A stretch of 41,939 nt of DNA from Eubacteriales bacterium (GCA_030536575.1 JAUNPS010000040.1:1-41939), one strand, 5' to 3'. Shown: positions 1 to 7,297, counted from the stretch's first letter. Numbers and translations: made by a program. The notes: generated by a model from the letters alone, not told the origin.

Positions 1-1
1 C

Positions 2-196
2 TTACGCATATTAGAAATATTAGAAGAGCAAAATCACACCAAATATTGGCTTTACAAACAGATGGATTTGAGCTATCAGAATTTCAATCGCATGGTAACT
101 AATCAGACCACTTCCATTCGTTTTGAAAACCTTGATACGCTCAGCACATTACTTGATTGTCCAATCGGCGATTTATTCGAGAAAACAGACAATTAA
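2..196 (+). CDS. XRE-type helix-turn-helix regulator, C-terminal part
   Basis: The reading frame is open from base 2 to a TAA at 194-196, so the gene enters the window from the left and only its last 64 residues are visible. The peptide reads like a compact Cro/CI-type DNA-binding domain: helical segments rich in Leu/Ile, then NQTTSIRFENLDTLSTLL and an ending in GDLFEK. That ending is typical of the small YozG-like XRE regulators in which the last helix is followed by 'LLxCxIGDLFE'. Such proteins usually control mobile or defence modules. The start and promoter lie outside the window, so partner genes and autoregulation cannot be judged. Confidence 0.75.
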   Translation, partial: LRILEILEEQNHTKYWLYKQMDLSYQNFNRMVTNQTTSIRFENLDTLSTLLDCPIGDLFEKTDN

Positions 197-240
197 ACAC
201 CAAGAAATGGGTGCTGTGGCTAACTCCCTACATTAGTTTT

Positions 241-510
241 TTACATTCTGATACATTCTAAAAACAGGCAGACGGCACACTGAAACCCTTTTATAAAGCC
301 GCTTTCTTCTGCCGCAGACGCAATCAGAAGACCCATGTCCTTAATCAGCTCTTCCTTTTCTGTCATCCACAAGCCTTCATGTTCTTTCAATATGCTCAGG
401 ACTTCTTTTTGAAGTTCACAGCTGATTTTTTCAGATGAATCTTCCTTTATCATATTTACATACAGATTTCTTAATATCCTGTCTTTCTCTAACTCTTTTT
501 CGCAATCCAT
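241..510 (-). CDS. Small acidic helical protein, DUF6809-like
   Basis: This is an 89-residue protein with a good start: a GGAGGG stretch lies about 12 bases upstream of the ATG at 510. It is predicted mostly helical and charged. The C-terminal segment ESGFIKGFQCAVCLFLECI resembles the 'AFIxGFRLGxxLMLEV' tail of small Lachnospiraceae proteins grouped as DUF6809, whose function is unknown. That family link is from memory of the motif, not a search. The gene stands alone between a + strand regulator tail and the prfH/VWA remnant, and nothing around it indicates a job. Confidence 0.6.
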   Translation of the reverse strand: MDCEKELEKDRILRNLYVNMIKEDSSEKISCELQKEVLSILKEHEGLWMTEKEELIKDMGLLIASAAEESGFIKGFQCAVCLFLECIRM

Positions 511-708
511 ACTCGTTCCTTACCCTCCATTACTTGAATCCGATTCTGCAAAGAATATAACCACACCTCCCACTATTATACTTATTTCATGCCTCATTTC
601 CTACTTGATAGCACCGTTGTTGATTCATTCTCCACTACTTTCTTTTAGCTCCGCCCCGCTCCTCTAACAGTCTAAAACCCCCTAGTATTTGTCAAATATC
701 CCAATCCC

Positions 709-746
709 CAAAAAGGCTAGTAATGAGCTTCTTTCCGTTACTAGCC
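709..746 (-). terminator. Rho-independent terminator
   Basis: A perfect 9-bp stem (GGCTAGTAA / TTACTAGCC, 715-746) is followed on the minus strand by TTTTT. It lies about 100 bases after the end of the VWA remnant and would have ended that transcript. The plus-strand side has only a weak ATTTT tract. The remainder of the 541-842 gap shows no convincing gene. Confidence 0.8.
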
Positions 747-842
747 ATTTTCTTCCATCACTTGTATCACACTTTTAATCTTATTTTACCAATCTCAATT
801 TTCTCCTCCCTCCAATCGCCCCATGGTTGTCAGTTCTTCCTC

Positions 843-1204
843 TCACTCATAATAAAACACCTCTCTCTTTGCCCGAAATGGAAATCTCTTCCTCCTCGGC
901 ACCAGAAAGGCGTGTTCCCGCCGGATATGTATTTTCTCTTCAATCTCCCCATCCGTGATCAGCAGGATTGGGCCGTCCTTCGGGAAATCTTTTGCATTTG
1001 CCAGTAAATCCACCCCCGGCTGGAGAATTGTGCCGTCCCGCCCTTTGACTGCTACCTTTCCTGCAATCTCCTCCAGCGCAAGATATCCGGCGTCATACGC
1101 CTGCGCGTCACAGAACGCCTCCTTACATAAGGTACTTCCCGTACCGCCGCATAGCTGGCAATACTCCCCAGCACCATCCCCAGTTCCTTTGCCGACATGG
1201 AACC
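843..1204 (-). pseudogene. Remnant of a VWA (von Willebrand A) domain protein
   Basis: The minus strand carries the C-terminal part of a VWA-domain protein. In one frame it reads SAKELGMVLGSIASYAAVRE followed by VPYVR. A shift of one base near 1117 then moves the sense to the frame FCDAQAYDAGYLALEEIAG...GRDGTILQPGVDLL, with DGPILLITDGEI and a terminal EVFYYE. The GGT-to-LITDGE layout matches VWA proteins that act with MoxR-type ATPases. The N-terminal part, including the DxS of the MIDAS site, is missing because the gene is joined to a prfH piece at 1197-1204. With a lost N-terminus and a frameshift it cannot make a working protein. Confidence 0.8.
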
Positions 1205-1532
1205 GCTCAAACCGGATATCCTGTTCTTTGCAGATTTCTTCTGCTTCCGGTATTACACTCACATCTACGAACCAGTTCTTCCGTTTATGGTTCGGTCGGA
1301 ACGGACTTTTGCAAATCCACCGGATACTGCCCTCCTACTCTGCCAGGTCGCACTCAGCCGAAAACAGAATGGAAGTATAACAACCTTCCGTTTTCGCCGC
1401 ATGGCTGGACAGCATTGTGATATCCGGGTATCCTTTTGTCAGCACCTCATATAATTTCCGAACCGCAAGCTCACATTCAGCCGAACCCTGACCTGAACTT
1501 AATTGCACAATCATATATTCTGTATCTCTCAT
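1197..1532 (-). pseudogene. prfH: Remnant of peptide chain release factor homologue PrfH
   Basis: The minus strand encodes the N-terminal half of PrfH, a release-factor-like protein usually paired with the RNA ligase RtcB and linked to rescue of damaged ribosomes. Recognisable pieces are IVQLSSGQG near the start, WICKSPFRPNHKRKNWFVDV and VSVIPEAEEI, ending at RFERFH. An in-frame TAG at 1335-1337 sits where family members usually have Leu in 'LxxLEGS'. The sequence breaks off exactly before the expected GGQ peptide-release motif and continues as VWA sequence. No rtcB gene is nearby. The start could be the ATG at 1532 or the ATG six codons later. It is a dead gene. Confidence 0.85.
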
Positions 1533-1693
1533 TGGAAATATCCCCTGACTATCTCCTGAGAGACTCGCTTACCTCTAATGAAATCAGCAAAATACAGGAA
1601 TTAACAGAATTATGGGAGAATGCATCTCCAAGCCAGCAGGAGATTGCAGCAGCAATGATACAGTCCCTTTTTGAGCACACTAAAAATTCATAA
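1533..1693 (+). pseudogene. Possible C-terminal remnant of an XRE regulator
   Basis: The plus strand reads LEISPDYLLRDSLT followed by an amphipathic helical tail (IQELTELWENASPSQQEI) and a stop at 1693. The 'LxISPDYLL' string is common in XRE regulators just after the HTH domain. Upstream the same frame runs antisense through the prfH remnant, so the 5' part of this gene appears to have been lost at a junction near 1530. A chance open frame cannot be excluded. Confidence 0.4.
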
Positions 1694-1860
1694 AGAAAAA
1701 GTAAATTATCGAATATGCTTAAGCAGAAAAGCTTGGGAGAATCACAAATTTTATCTTGCAAATTTATAATTTGTTATATCACTTGGCATCATCTGATTTT
1801 TAGAATCATCAGCTACCTTTCCTTATTATTAAAAATTAAAATATACTAACATTCATTTAA

Positions 1861-1990
1861 TGAAAGCAGTTGCCGATGGTAACCAAAAAGGGTTGTGTCA
1901 CAAAATCAGATCGTTCTTACGTAAAGTCCCCTGTATAGAGGGCTGTGAGAATGCTTCTGGCATGGGATACAGCTCTCGGTTACCTGCTGA
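1861..1990. other. Structured AT-flanked region, candidate oriT
   Basis: This stretch upstream of the mobilisation-like operon contains several inverted repeats: CCCT/AGGG around GTATAG (about 1929-1942), GAGGGCTGT (1938-1946) pairing with ACAGCTCTC (1969-1977), and GGTAACC (1878-1884) facing GGTTACC (1978-1984). Origins of transfer are commonly found directly upstream of relaxosome genes and are rich in such repeats. No known nic sequence is recognised, so this is a positional inference. Confidence 0.3.
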
Positions 1991-2184
1991 TATTTTATTT
2001 ATGTATATATAGAAAAAATAATAAGAAATATAAGTTTATATATAACAATAATATACCTATTTACATACCAAATATATACTATATTCTAATGTCGGATATT
2101 TCCATATAGTAAATAGTAATTGTACTCATAACAAAATAATAAAAAACAACACCAACCATCATAACCTGACGAAAGGAGTATTTT
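1991..2184 (+). promoter_or_regulatory. AT-rich leader of the mobilisation-like operon
   Basis: This very AT-rich stretch has a perfect 8-bp inverted repeat, TACTATAT (2077-2084) and ATATAGTA (2104-2111), before the GAAAGGAG ribosome site of the first gene. A promoter and an operator for the ribbon-helix-helix protein would be expected here, but no single -35/-10 pair stands out. The rest of the 1694-2184 gap shows no gene. Confidence 0.35.
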
Positions 2185-2499
2185 ATGTCCGAAAAGCAAT
2201 CTCAGCAAATTAAAGCTCGTTGTGCTCCCTCTTTTAAACAAAAGGCAGAAACATTCGCAAACAATCACGACACCAATATTTCTAACCTGATTGTTAGTAC
2301 CGTAGATACTTTTATGAAATACGATCAGCCTATTAATGAGAATACCGGAATGGGCTATGTCTGTTCCACGGTATATAATATCACCCGAAACAAGGTATTA
2401 AATCTTATTAATTTAGACCCAAACATTCCTGACCATACCAAAGAGAAAATACGAAAGGAGCTGGATAACATTGATCTCTGCAAACTTAATCATCAATAA
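2185..2499 (+). CDS. Ribbon-helix-helix protein, likely relaxosome accessory or operon repressor
   Basis: This 104-residue protein has a strong ribosome site (GAAAGGAG, 7 bases before the ATG). The N-terminal 50 residues fit a ribbon-helix-helix fold: a short basic strand (QQIKARCAPSFK), a first helix (KAETFANNHDT), the NIS turn and a second helix (LIVSTVDTFMKY). A second helical part follows (about 60-100). Proteins of this kind bind DNA as dimers and, next to relaxase genes, serve as accessory factors at oriT or as autorepressors. It is the first gene of a four-gene operon, and its 3' end overlaps the mini-relaxase gene by 29 bases, suggesting translational coupling. The role is inferred from fold and context. 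Confidence 0.7.
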   Translation: MSEKQSQQIKARCAPSFKQKAETFANNHDTNISNLIVSTVDTFMKYDQPINENTGMGYVCSTVYNITRNKVLNLINLDPNIPDHTKEKIRKELDNIDLCKLNHQ

Positions 2500-2962
2500 A
2501 GGAAAGTACGATAATGATGACGCTATTTTCAAAACAATTAACTATATCTCCCGTCTTGATAATGAAAATATTTTTTACTACGGCATCTGGCCCCCGACCA
2601 AGGAAAACTCTATCACCCTGTTTGAAGAGCTTCGTTGCCGCTTCCCAGAGAACACCTGTCCCCAAAAAGTACAACATTTCTGGATTACTTATAAAAGCCT
2701 AAAAGATACGGTTTTCATAAACACATTTGCTGACAGAATTGCTTTTTTCTTCGCTCCTGTATATCCGATCTGCTTTAGCACCCACAATGATAAGAAACAC
2801 TGGCATTCCCACTTTGTCGTATCAACCACAAGCTATTTCCCAGATCAACCTCCCCTTATTGGCGCTACGTGGCGTTCTTATCTTAATATGGTTGAAAATT
2901 TCTCTCTGAGCAATGGCATCCTGTTAAAAGAAATGTATAAGATTCCGAATGGTATATGGTAA
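2471..2962 (+). CDS. Minimal relaxase-domain protein (PF03432-like) with intact histidine motif
   Basis: This 163-residue protein starts at a TTG (2471), supported by AAGGAG ten bases upstream. Its layout follows the relaxase/mobilisation nuclease domain: AIFKTINYISR near residue 18, a middle segment VQHFWITYKS, and the metal-binding motif THNDKKHWHSHFVVST near residue 105-120. This gives H-x-D-x(3)-H-x-H followed by hydrophobics, the three-histidine site of HUH nicking enzymes. The closing WRSYLNMVENFSLSNGILL matches the helix normally ending the catalytic domain. Usual relaxases continue for 200-600 residues; this one stops. A Tyr in the N-terminal INYIS or FYYG segment could be the nucleophile. 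Predicted to nick DNA at oriT or an origin; activity is unproven. Confidence 0.7.
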   Translation: MISANLIINKGKYDNDDAIFKTINYISRLDNENIFYYGIWPPTKENSITLFEELRCRFPENTCPQKVQHFWITYKSLKDTVFINTFADRIAFFFAPVYPICFSTHNDKKHWHSHFVVSTTSYFPDQPPLIGATWRSYLNMVENFSLSNGILLKEMYKIPNGIW

Positions 2963-3041
2963 CTCAATAATAAATAACAGCAAACACAACAATATAGTAA
3001 AAAATATTATAATCTACCATCTTTGAAAGGAGATCTAAATC

Positions 3042-3479
3042 ATGAATGTTAATTTGATTATTCCCGGTATCTATTACAATAACAATGTCGTTTCTGACAT
3101 CCTCAACAATTTATCCATTGACAATATGGTCAGTATGTATATTTCTGATATATACCCTACACTGAATACATATGCAGCAGAAAGCCAGCGTTTTCTTTAT
3201 CCCGATCATGCTGGAAACCAGCAAATACAGTATTTCTGGCTTACTTTCAAAAAAGAAGAATTTCCCCTTTCCGTAGCCCAAGCTTTTTCCGGCGATTTTA
3301 CAGGCTGTTTGCAAAAGCTTTCCCCTCTTCGTTACAGCGTTCACAGCGTTGGCGAATATTTTTGTACCCGGGTTTCCATATCTACCGCAAGCTGTTATCC
3401 CTGGTATGAAATGCTCGCACAAGGGACATGGTATTCTTATTTACTGGATAACTTCGAAGATGTTTCCGAAGGTTATTAA
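3042..3479 (+). CDS. Paralogue of the mini-relaxase lacking the catalytic histidines
   Basis: This 145-residue protein has a clear AAAGGAG site 11 bases before its ATG. It aligns with the preceding mini-relaxase along its length: NLIIPGIYYNNN against NLIINKGKYDND, IQYFWLTFKKEE against VQHFWITYKSLK, VSISTASCYPW against VVSTTSYFPDQ, and GTWYSYLLDNFEDVS against ATWRSYLNMVENFS. In the metal-site region it has YSVHSVGEYFCTRVSIST: the first His remains, but the Asp and the H-x-H pair are gone. It should therefore be unable to nick DNA and may partner with or regulate the active copy. It is also shorter at the C-terminus. The paralogy is seen directly in the sequence; the regulatory role is a guess. 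Confidence 0.7.
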   Translation: MNVNLIIPGIYYNNNVVSDILNNLSIDNMVSMYISDIYPTLNTYAAESQRFLYPDHAGNQQIQYFWLTFKKEEFPLSVAQAFSGDFTGCLQKLSPLRYSVHSVGEYFCTRVSISTASCYPWYEMLAQGTWYSYLLDNFEDVSEGY

Positions 3480-3494
3480 AGGAGTGAATAGAAG

Positions 3495-3677
3495 ATGCTT
3501 GAACAATACGACGATATCCTCACCGTTTATGAAGTAGCAGAGATCATGAAGATCGGAACGACCCAAGCATACAAGCTTGTACGTTCCGGCAAATTAAATA
3601 CCTTTAAAGAGGGAAAAGACTGGAAGATACCGAAGCAATCTCTAATACAGTATATCATCCAGCAAGGAAATCATTAA
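3495..3677 (+). CDS. xis: Excisionase-family helix-turn-helix protein
   Basis: This 60-residue protein has an AAAGGAGTGAATAG ribosome site before its ATG. The sequence has the winged-HTH form of the excisionase/MerR-like family: ILTVYEVAEIMKIGTTQAYK as helix-turn-helix, then LVRSGKLNTFKEGKDWKIPK as wing, then a C-terminal helix. Such proteins bind att-site arms and direct a tyrosine integrase toward excision, or act as small regulators. It is the last gene of the operon, 15 bases after the paralogue. A matching integrase would be expected next; instead only a 5'-truncated one lies on the other strand at 5954-6445. Confidence 0.85.
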   Translation: MLEQYDDILTVYEVAEIMKIGTTQAYKLVRSGKLNTFKEGKDWKIPKQSLIQYIIQQGNH

Positions 3678-3686
3678 ACTACCAGA

Positions 3687-3728
3687 AAAAAGCATCCCGG
3701 AATTATAGTGATTCTGAGATGCTTTTTC
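3687..3728 (+). terminator. Rho-independent terminator of the mobilisation-like operon
   Basis: The stem GCATC..GGAAT / ATTCT..GATGC (3692-3722) is followed by TTTTT. It lies 15 bases after the xis stop codon and closes the rightward operon. Confidence 0.8.
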
Positions 3729-3766
3729 CTTGTTTCTTTGTAAATCTTTGAGTATTTTGCTCTAAA

Positions 3767-3785
3767 TGGTACAAAATTGGTACAA
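3767..3785. repeat. Direct repeat TGGTACAA, 11-bp period
   Basis: TGGTACAA occurs at 3767-3774 and 3778-3785. Short direct repeats of this kind serve as arm-type integrase binding sites near excisionase genes, which fits the position, but two copies are weak evidence. Confidence 0.3.
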
Positions 3786-3834
3786 GGCTAAAACCTCATT
3801 TCCGGCGCTGCTATGTAAATACCCTCCATCCGAA

Positions 3835-4481
3835 TCACAGACAATACGTTTCTTTTGTTCCTTTAAACGCAGATATTAGCATCTTTTTTACTTCCTGATC
3901 GTCTTTGAATACAGTCATCCATACAGAAAAGAATCCAGTCGCTTTTGCAAGCATTTCTATCTGGTTCAGGTATCTCTGTCTTTCTGATGATCCCTTTACT
4001 TCGTTCCAGCCCTGCTTACTTTCCAGCGCATAATTGCGCGCTTCATTTCTCACAGCATAACGCCGATCCTTTACCGCTGGAGTAAGAGGTACATGATCCA
4101 GCTTCACAAGATGGAACAGATTCTCCGCTTTCTGTCTGATTTCATCCCCTTGTTTTTGCAGATACTCGTCATTTAATTTCGGGATATCTTCATCGTATAG
4201 AAACGCATGGAAGGTATCATCTTCATCTGGCCAGAGATAGTTCTCCTTATCGCCATTTCCTACAATCGTGCCTTTGCGGGTATTACAGTATTTGCAGGAA
4301 AGCAGCAGATTTTCCCATGCCGTTTCATCGCCGCCTCTCTATGCTCAACTTCCGGTACATGATTGATGGACATTTCACAGAAAGAACAGTAGGCTCCTAA
4401 CCGTTCCTCCAAATACGGTTCTGCTTCCTGATACTGATTAAATTGCCTATCCGGCGCTTCTCCTTTGTCCACTGGCCGCAT
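3835..4481 (-). pseudogene. ptuB: Septu HNH endonuclease PtuB, frameshifted
   Basis: The gene starts at an ATG overlapping the ptuA stop (TAATG), as is usual for this pair. The first frame gives MRPVDKGEAPDRQF, then YCSFCE and EVEHRE, the first zinc/HNH half. Near 4328-4340 the frame shifts. The second frame continues GDETAWENLLLSCKYC and NTRKGTIVG, the second CxxC and HNH half, and runs on to a stop at 3835. Both halves match HNH proteins of the PtuB/TIGR02646 kind, which cut nucleic acid when PtuA is activated by phage. The reading-frame break is visible in the sequence; a sequencing error is possible. If real, the nuclease is dead. Confidence 0.8.
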
Positions 4482-5815
4482 TATCCTTCGACCTCCACCT
4501 TTTTTTCCAAATACTTCATCTTCATCCACGCATAATACGCCGGGTTATCGCTATATTCAGCAGAAAGAACATCCAACCGTTCCTTTAACTCCTGCAATTT
4601 TTCCTGAGATACATCACCTTTCAGAGCGTTGAAATATTCCTCCGCGGCTTTGTACATTTTTAGCTTCTTTTCGCTGTATTGTGCTACGGGAACTTTCATA
4701 ATATCTTCTGCGATATCTTCAATACTCTGGCCTGAGTATTCTTCATCTAAAATGGTGTCTAAGGTAATCAATTCACCCGGCTCTAAGGACTGGATGATAA
4801 AGGGCGAATGGGTAGCGCAGATAAATTGAACCCTTGGGAATAATTCTTTTAAAATTCGGACAATCCTCCTCTGCCACGTTGGGTGCAGGCTTAAATCCAG
4901 CTCGTCTATAACCACTACACCCGGCGTCAGCTTCAACGTATCTTTTTCAAGGTATGGATTCAGGATACACATTTTGGTTGCTATATCGGTGACGATTTTA
5001 ATGACATTCCGGTATCCATCGCTTAACGCTGAAAAATCAATAATCGTACCGTCTGAGTTTTTTACCGCGATCTCCCCATATCTGGATGAATATAAAACCT
5101 GTTGTCCTGGAGATAATTCGTCCTGCAAGCTATATTTTACCGCGTCCATGATTACCTCATAAGCGGGAAGTGGTTTCCCATCGTTTTCCTCAGAGGCCAG
5201 ACTTCCTAGTAGTTTAATATACTCAAAAGAAGTCTGATTTCCGCGTTTCTGATCCAGACAGCGCTGGTACGCATCTGTCCTTCCGGGAGTTTTTTCGATT
5301 TCCCCTGTCCGGTTTTCATTCCATAGCCTGGCAGAACTCAAATACAGCACCAGCGGATATATCTGGCCTTCATCGGAACCATCTGCTGCTTTGATTGCCT
5401 TTTCCCATTCGGCAACAAATTCCCGCATAGGATTTTTTCCAACAAATTTTGTCCTTCCACCTTCTTTTTCCAGGCTTCTCACGCATTCGATTATTTTTTT
5501 GTTCCACACGATCTGACTGCTGACCGTACAGGGAAACTGTTTTACCGAAGACGTTACTGCAATGCCTTTTGTTGGCTTTAATGACTTCCTTAAAACATCA
5601 TTGTCTGAAATGTTATGACCGAACCTGCTCGGTACATATTCTTTAAAAGCCGCTAAATAAGCGCCCAAAATGACAGTAGCAGCCTCTAAAACCGTAGTTT
5701 TTCCCGATGCATTTTTGCCGATAAAAACATTCATCTGTGGATTCAGTTCGTATGTAGAATTATCAAACCTTCTAAAATTCAATAATTCTATATTTTTTAA
5801 ATAAAACCTCTCCAT
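4481..5815 (-). CDS. ptuA: Septu ATPase PtuA (ABC/RecF-like AAA)
   Basis: An AAA/ABC-type ATPase of 444 residues. Visible motifs are Walker A GKNASGKTT (residues 33-41), a signature-like FSALSDGYRN, Walker B GVVVIDELDLSLHP and the switch-like CATHSPFII, followed by a helical C-terminus. The start is placed at the second in-frame ATG (5815), which has GGAGG six bases upstream; an earlier ATG at 5827 lies over that ribosome site. PtuA forms the ATP-sensing complex of the Septu anti-phage system and holds PtuB in check. Its 3' end overlaps ptuB, here frameshifted, so PtuA may now be an orphan. It has its own promoter just upstream. Single OLD-like ATPases are an alternative family label. Confidence 0.82.
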   Translation of the reverse strand: MERFYLKNIELLNFRRFDNSTYELNPQMNVFIGKNASGKTTVLEAATVILGAYLAAFKEYVPSRFGHNISDNDVLRKSLKPTKGIAVTSSVKQFPCTVSSQIVWNKKIIECVRSLEKEGGRTKFVGKNPMREFVAEWEKAIKAADGSDEGQIYPLVLYLSSARLWNENRTGEIEKTPGRTDAYQRCLDQKRGNQTSFEYIKLLGSLASEENDGKPLPAYEVIMDAVKYSLQDELSPGQQVLYSSRYGEIAVKNSDGTIIDFSALSDGYRNVIKIVTDIATKMCILNPYLEKDTLKLTPGVVVIDELDLSLHPTWQRRIVRILKELFPRVQFICATHSPFIIQSLEPGELITLDTILDEEYSGQSIEDIAEDIMKVPVAQYSEKKLKMYKAAEEYFNALKGDVSQEKLQELKERLDVLSAEYSDNPAYYAWMKMKYLEKKVEVEG

Positions 5816-5895
5816 GATATCCTCCATGCGTCTTTACGCATCATTTTCTCTCTGCTTAATACAAATTTGCTCACACCTCACGCATCATATGGTAT

Positions 5896-5924
5896 AGTAT
5901 ATCCATTTTCAATCATAAAATCAA
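5896..5924 (-). promoter_or_regulatory. Sigma-A promoter of ptuAB
   Basis: On the minus strand TTGATT (5919-5924) is separated by exactly 17 bases from TATACT (5896-5901), about 80 bases upstream of the ptuA start. It is a good match to the housekeeping consensus. Confidence 0.7.
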
Positions 5925-5935
5925 TAATCCCAACT

Positions 5936-5968
5936 GAAAAAGCAGGAGAAGAGTCATTCTTCCCCTGC
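5936..5968 (-). terminator. Terminator after the integrase remnant
   Basis: GCAGGGGAAGA / TCTTCTCCTGC form a stem at 5942-5968, and the minus strand continues into TTTTTC. The integrase stop codon lies inside the stem. It separates the remnant from the ptuAB promoter. Confidence 0.75.
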
Positions 5969-6451
5969 CTCAGTACTCTCTAATGCCTGTACCCATTCCT
6001 GTTTCTGCTGTTTTAGCTTAGCCTCAAAATTGTCAAACTCACGCTGCTTTAATTCTTTTGTAACGGTTGTATAAATGTCCAGCGTCACATCTGAACGGCT
6101 ATGTCCGCAGAGTTCCTGTATCACTTTAATATTTACGCCAGCTTCCACCAACCGGGTAGTAAACGTATGCCGTAAGGAGTGACAGGAAAAATTCGGAAGC
6201 AGTACCGGGTTCTTTTTCCCTTTTAACAGCTGCTTGTCATTACAATCACGAATGATACGCCGGAGCGCTTTATTAAGCGTCCCCTGATGTTGTAAATTCC
6301 CGAAGCGGTTAGTAAAGATAAAATTTCGATAACCATCCACCGTAACATCACAGCTTATTCCGCCCAATTCCTGGCATCTCTTTTCTTCCATGAATGCCAC
6401 TTTTACCTCCTCTGTCATGGGAATTTGCCGATTGCCATCCTTGGATCCCAA
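5954..6451 (-). pseudogene. int: Tyrosine recombinase/integrase, C-terminal half only
   Basis: Only the second half of a phage-type integrase catalytic domain is present. It has GNRQIPMTEE, the HxxR box CHSLRHTFTTRLVEAG, the second His in ELCGHSRSDVT and the nucleophile region LDIYTTV, followed by a charged tail. The N-terminal arm-binding and core-binding domains and the first catalytic Arg ('TGLRxGE') are missing: at about 6447 the sequence changes abruptly to a spoIIID-derived fragment. The TTG at 6451 is only the first possible codon and lacks a proper ribosome site. The protein could not recombine DNA alone. It presumably belonged to the element that also carried the xis gene at 3495. 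Confidence 0.85.
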
Positions 6452-6571
6452 ACTTCTTCACCGTAGCATTCGTCTCAATAATATAATTCGCAATTTCCAC
6501 TGCCCGCTCTTCAACATAATCTTTCAAGTAGAAGCCTCCAAAGACGCTGTTTTTACGGTGTAAGCAAAGGA
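6447..6571 (-). pseudogene. spoIIID: 5' fragment of spoIIID, copy A
   Basis: The minus strand contains a GGAGG ribosome site and a TTG start (6527). It then encodes LKDYVEERAVEIANYIIETN followed by ATVKKFG, the N-terminus of the sporulation regulator SpoIIID. It lacks 12 bases (residues RQTA) compared with copy B at 8741-8917 and is cut off at the integrase remnant. Identity to copy B runs through the leader up to 6571, only 25 bases from the rloB stop. Confidence 0.85.
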
Positions 6572-6595
6572 TTTTCCCCGTATGCATAACCGAAT

Positions 6596-7297
6596 TTAAT
6601 CTGCATATCGCTTTTTTATTTCTTCCGGCATATACTTCACCAATTCCTCCACTAGCTCATATACCTTCGTTCCCGGCGCAATTTCCGTCGGAGTCCTGCC
6701 TTGTCCATCTCTTATGATTCGTTTTGCATATCGAATCGCCAATTTGGGATTCCCTTTTTCCATAAGAATCTCAAAAATATTTTTCATATTCTTTTGATAC
6801 TTCCCTAATCCCAACTCTTTGAATTTCTCGTTCAAAAAGGAAATGTACTCTGTCCGATGGTTGTTCGCTGTATAATAAGCGAAATGAAGGAGGAACCAAA
6901 ATTCAATACATTCGTTGCTCCACGCCGCATGATACTGCAACTCTGGATTGTCTTTGTTTAACTGCTCTGCCCTGCCTACTACGCCGTTAAAATCGCTGGC
7001 AGGAAAGCTATCTTTATCATAAACGCACCAAATTTGCCCTTTCTCTATTCTGTTTCTCCTCACATAATCCTCTGCCATACCAATTACTCGCATAGTTTCT
7101 GCCTGACATGGCTCTATTTCAATCAACACCATATCTTTATAAATTGGATTTTCCTCTATCAACTTTTTGAAACCTGCAAAATATTGCGGTTCCGTTTGCT
7201 GGCCCTCACAGAAAATATAGTAACGGTACTTCTTTAGCTCCAGATGTTCCTGGCGACGTTTCTTTTTCCACTTCTCCATTCCGGCTTTTTTAGACAC
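6596..7297 (-). CDS. rloB: RloB-family protein, TOPRIM-like nuclease partner
   Basis: This 233-residue protein overlaps the upstream ATPase gene by 8 bases and starts with GTG (7297); an ATG six codons on is an alternative. After a basic N-terminus it has IFCEGQQTEPQYF (catalytic-type Glu at 31) and CVYDKDSF (Asp 94 and 96), the E...DxD arrangement of TOPRIM nucleases. SNECIEFWFLLHF, a signature of RloB proteins, follows. RloB family members are encoded with ABC-type ATPases in restriction and defence islands; PARIS and OLD/Gabija systems use the same ATPase-plus-TOPRIM logic. Predicted effector that cleaves DNA or RNA when the ATPase senses infection. The target is unknown. Confidence 0.82.
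   Translation of the reverse strand: MSKKAGMEKWKKKRRQEHLELKKYRYYIFCEGQQTEPQYFAGFKKLIEENPIYKDMVLIEIEPCQAETMRVIGMAEDYVRRNRIEKGQIWCVYDKDSFPASDFNGVVGRAEQLNKDNPELQYHAAWSNECIEFWFLLHFAYYTANNHRTEYISFLNEKFKELGLGKYQKNMKNIFEILMEKGNPKLAIRYAKRIIRDGQGRTPTEIAPGTKVYELVEELVKYMPEEIKKRYAD

Noticed and set aside
723-1007. 94-codon plus-strand open frame
   Set aside because: Starts inside a terminator hairpin and runs antisense through the VWA remnant.
1335-1337. TAG read through as pyrrolysine or by programmed recoding
   Set aside because: The gene also lacks its GGQ half and is fused to a frameshifted VWA piece, so simple decay explains it.
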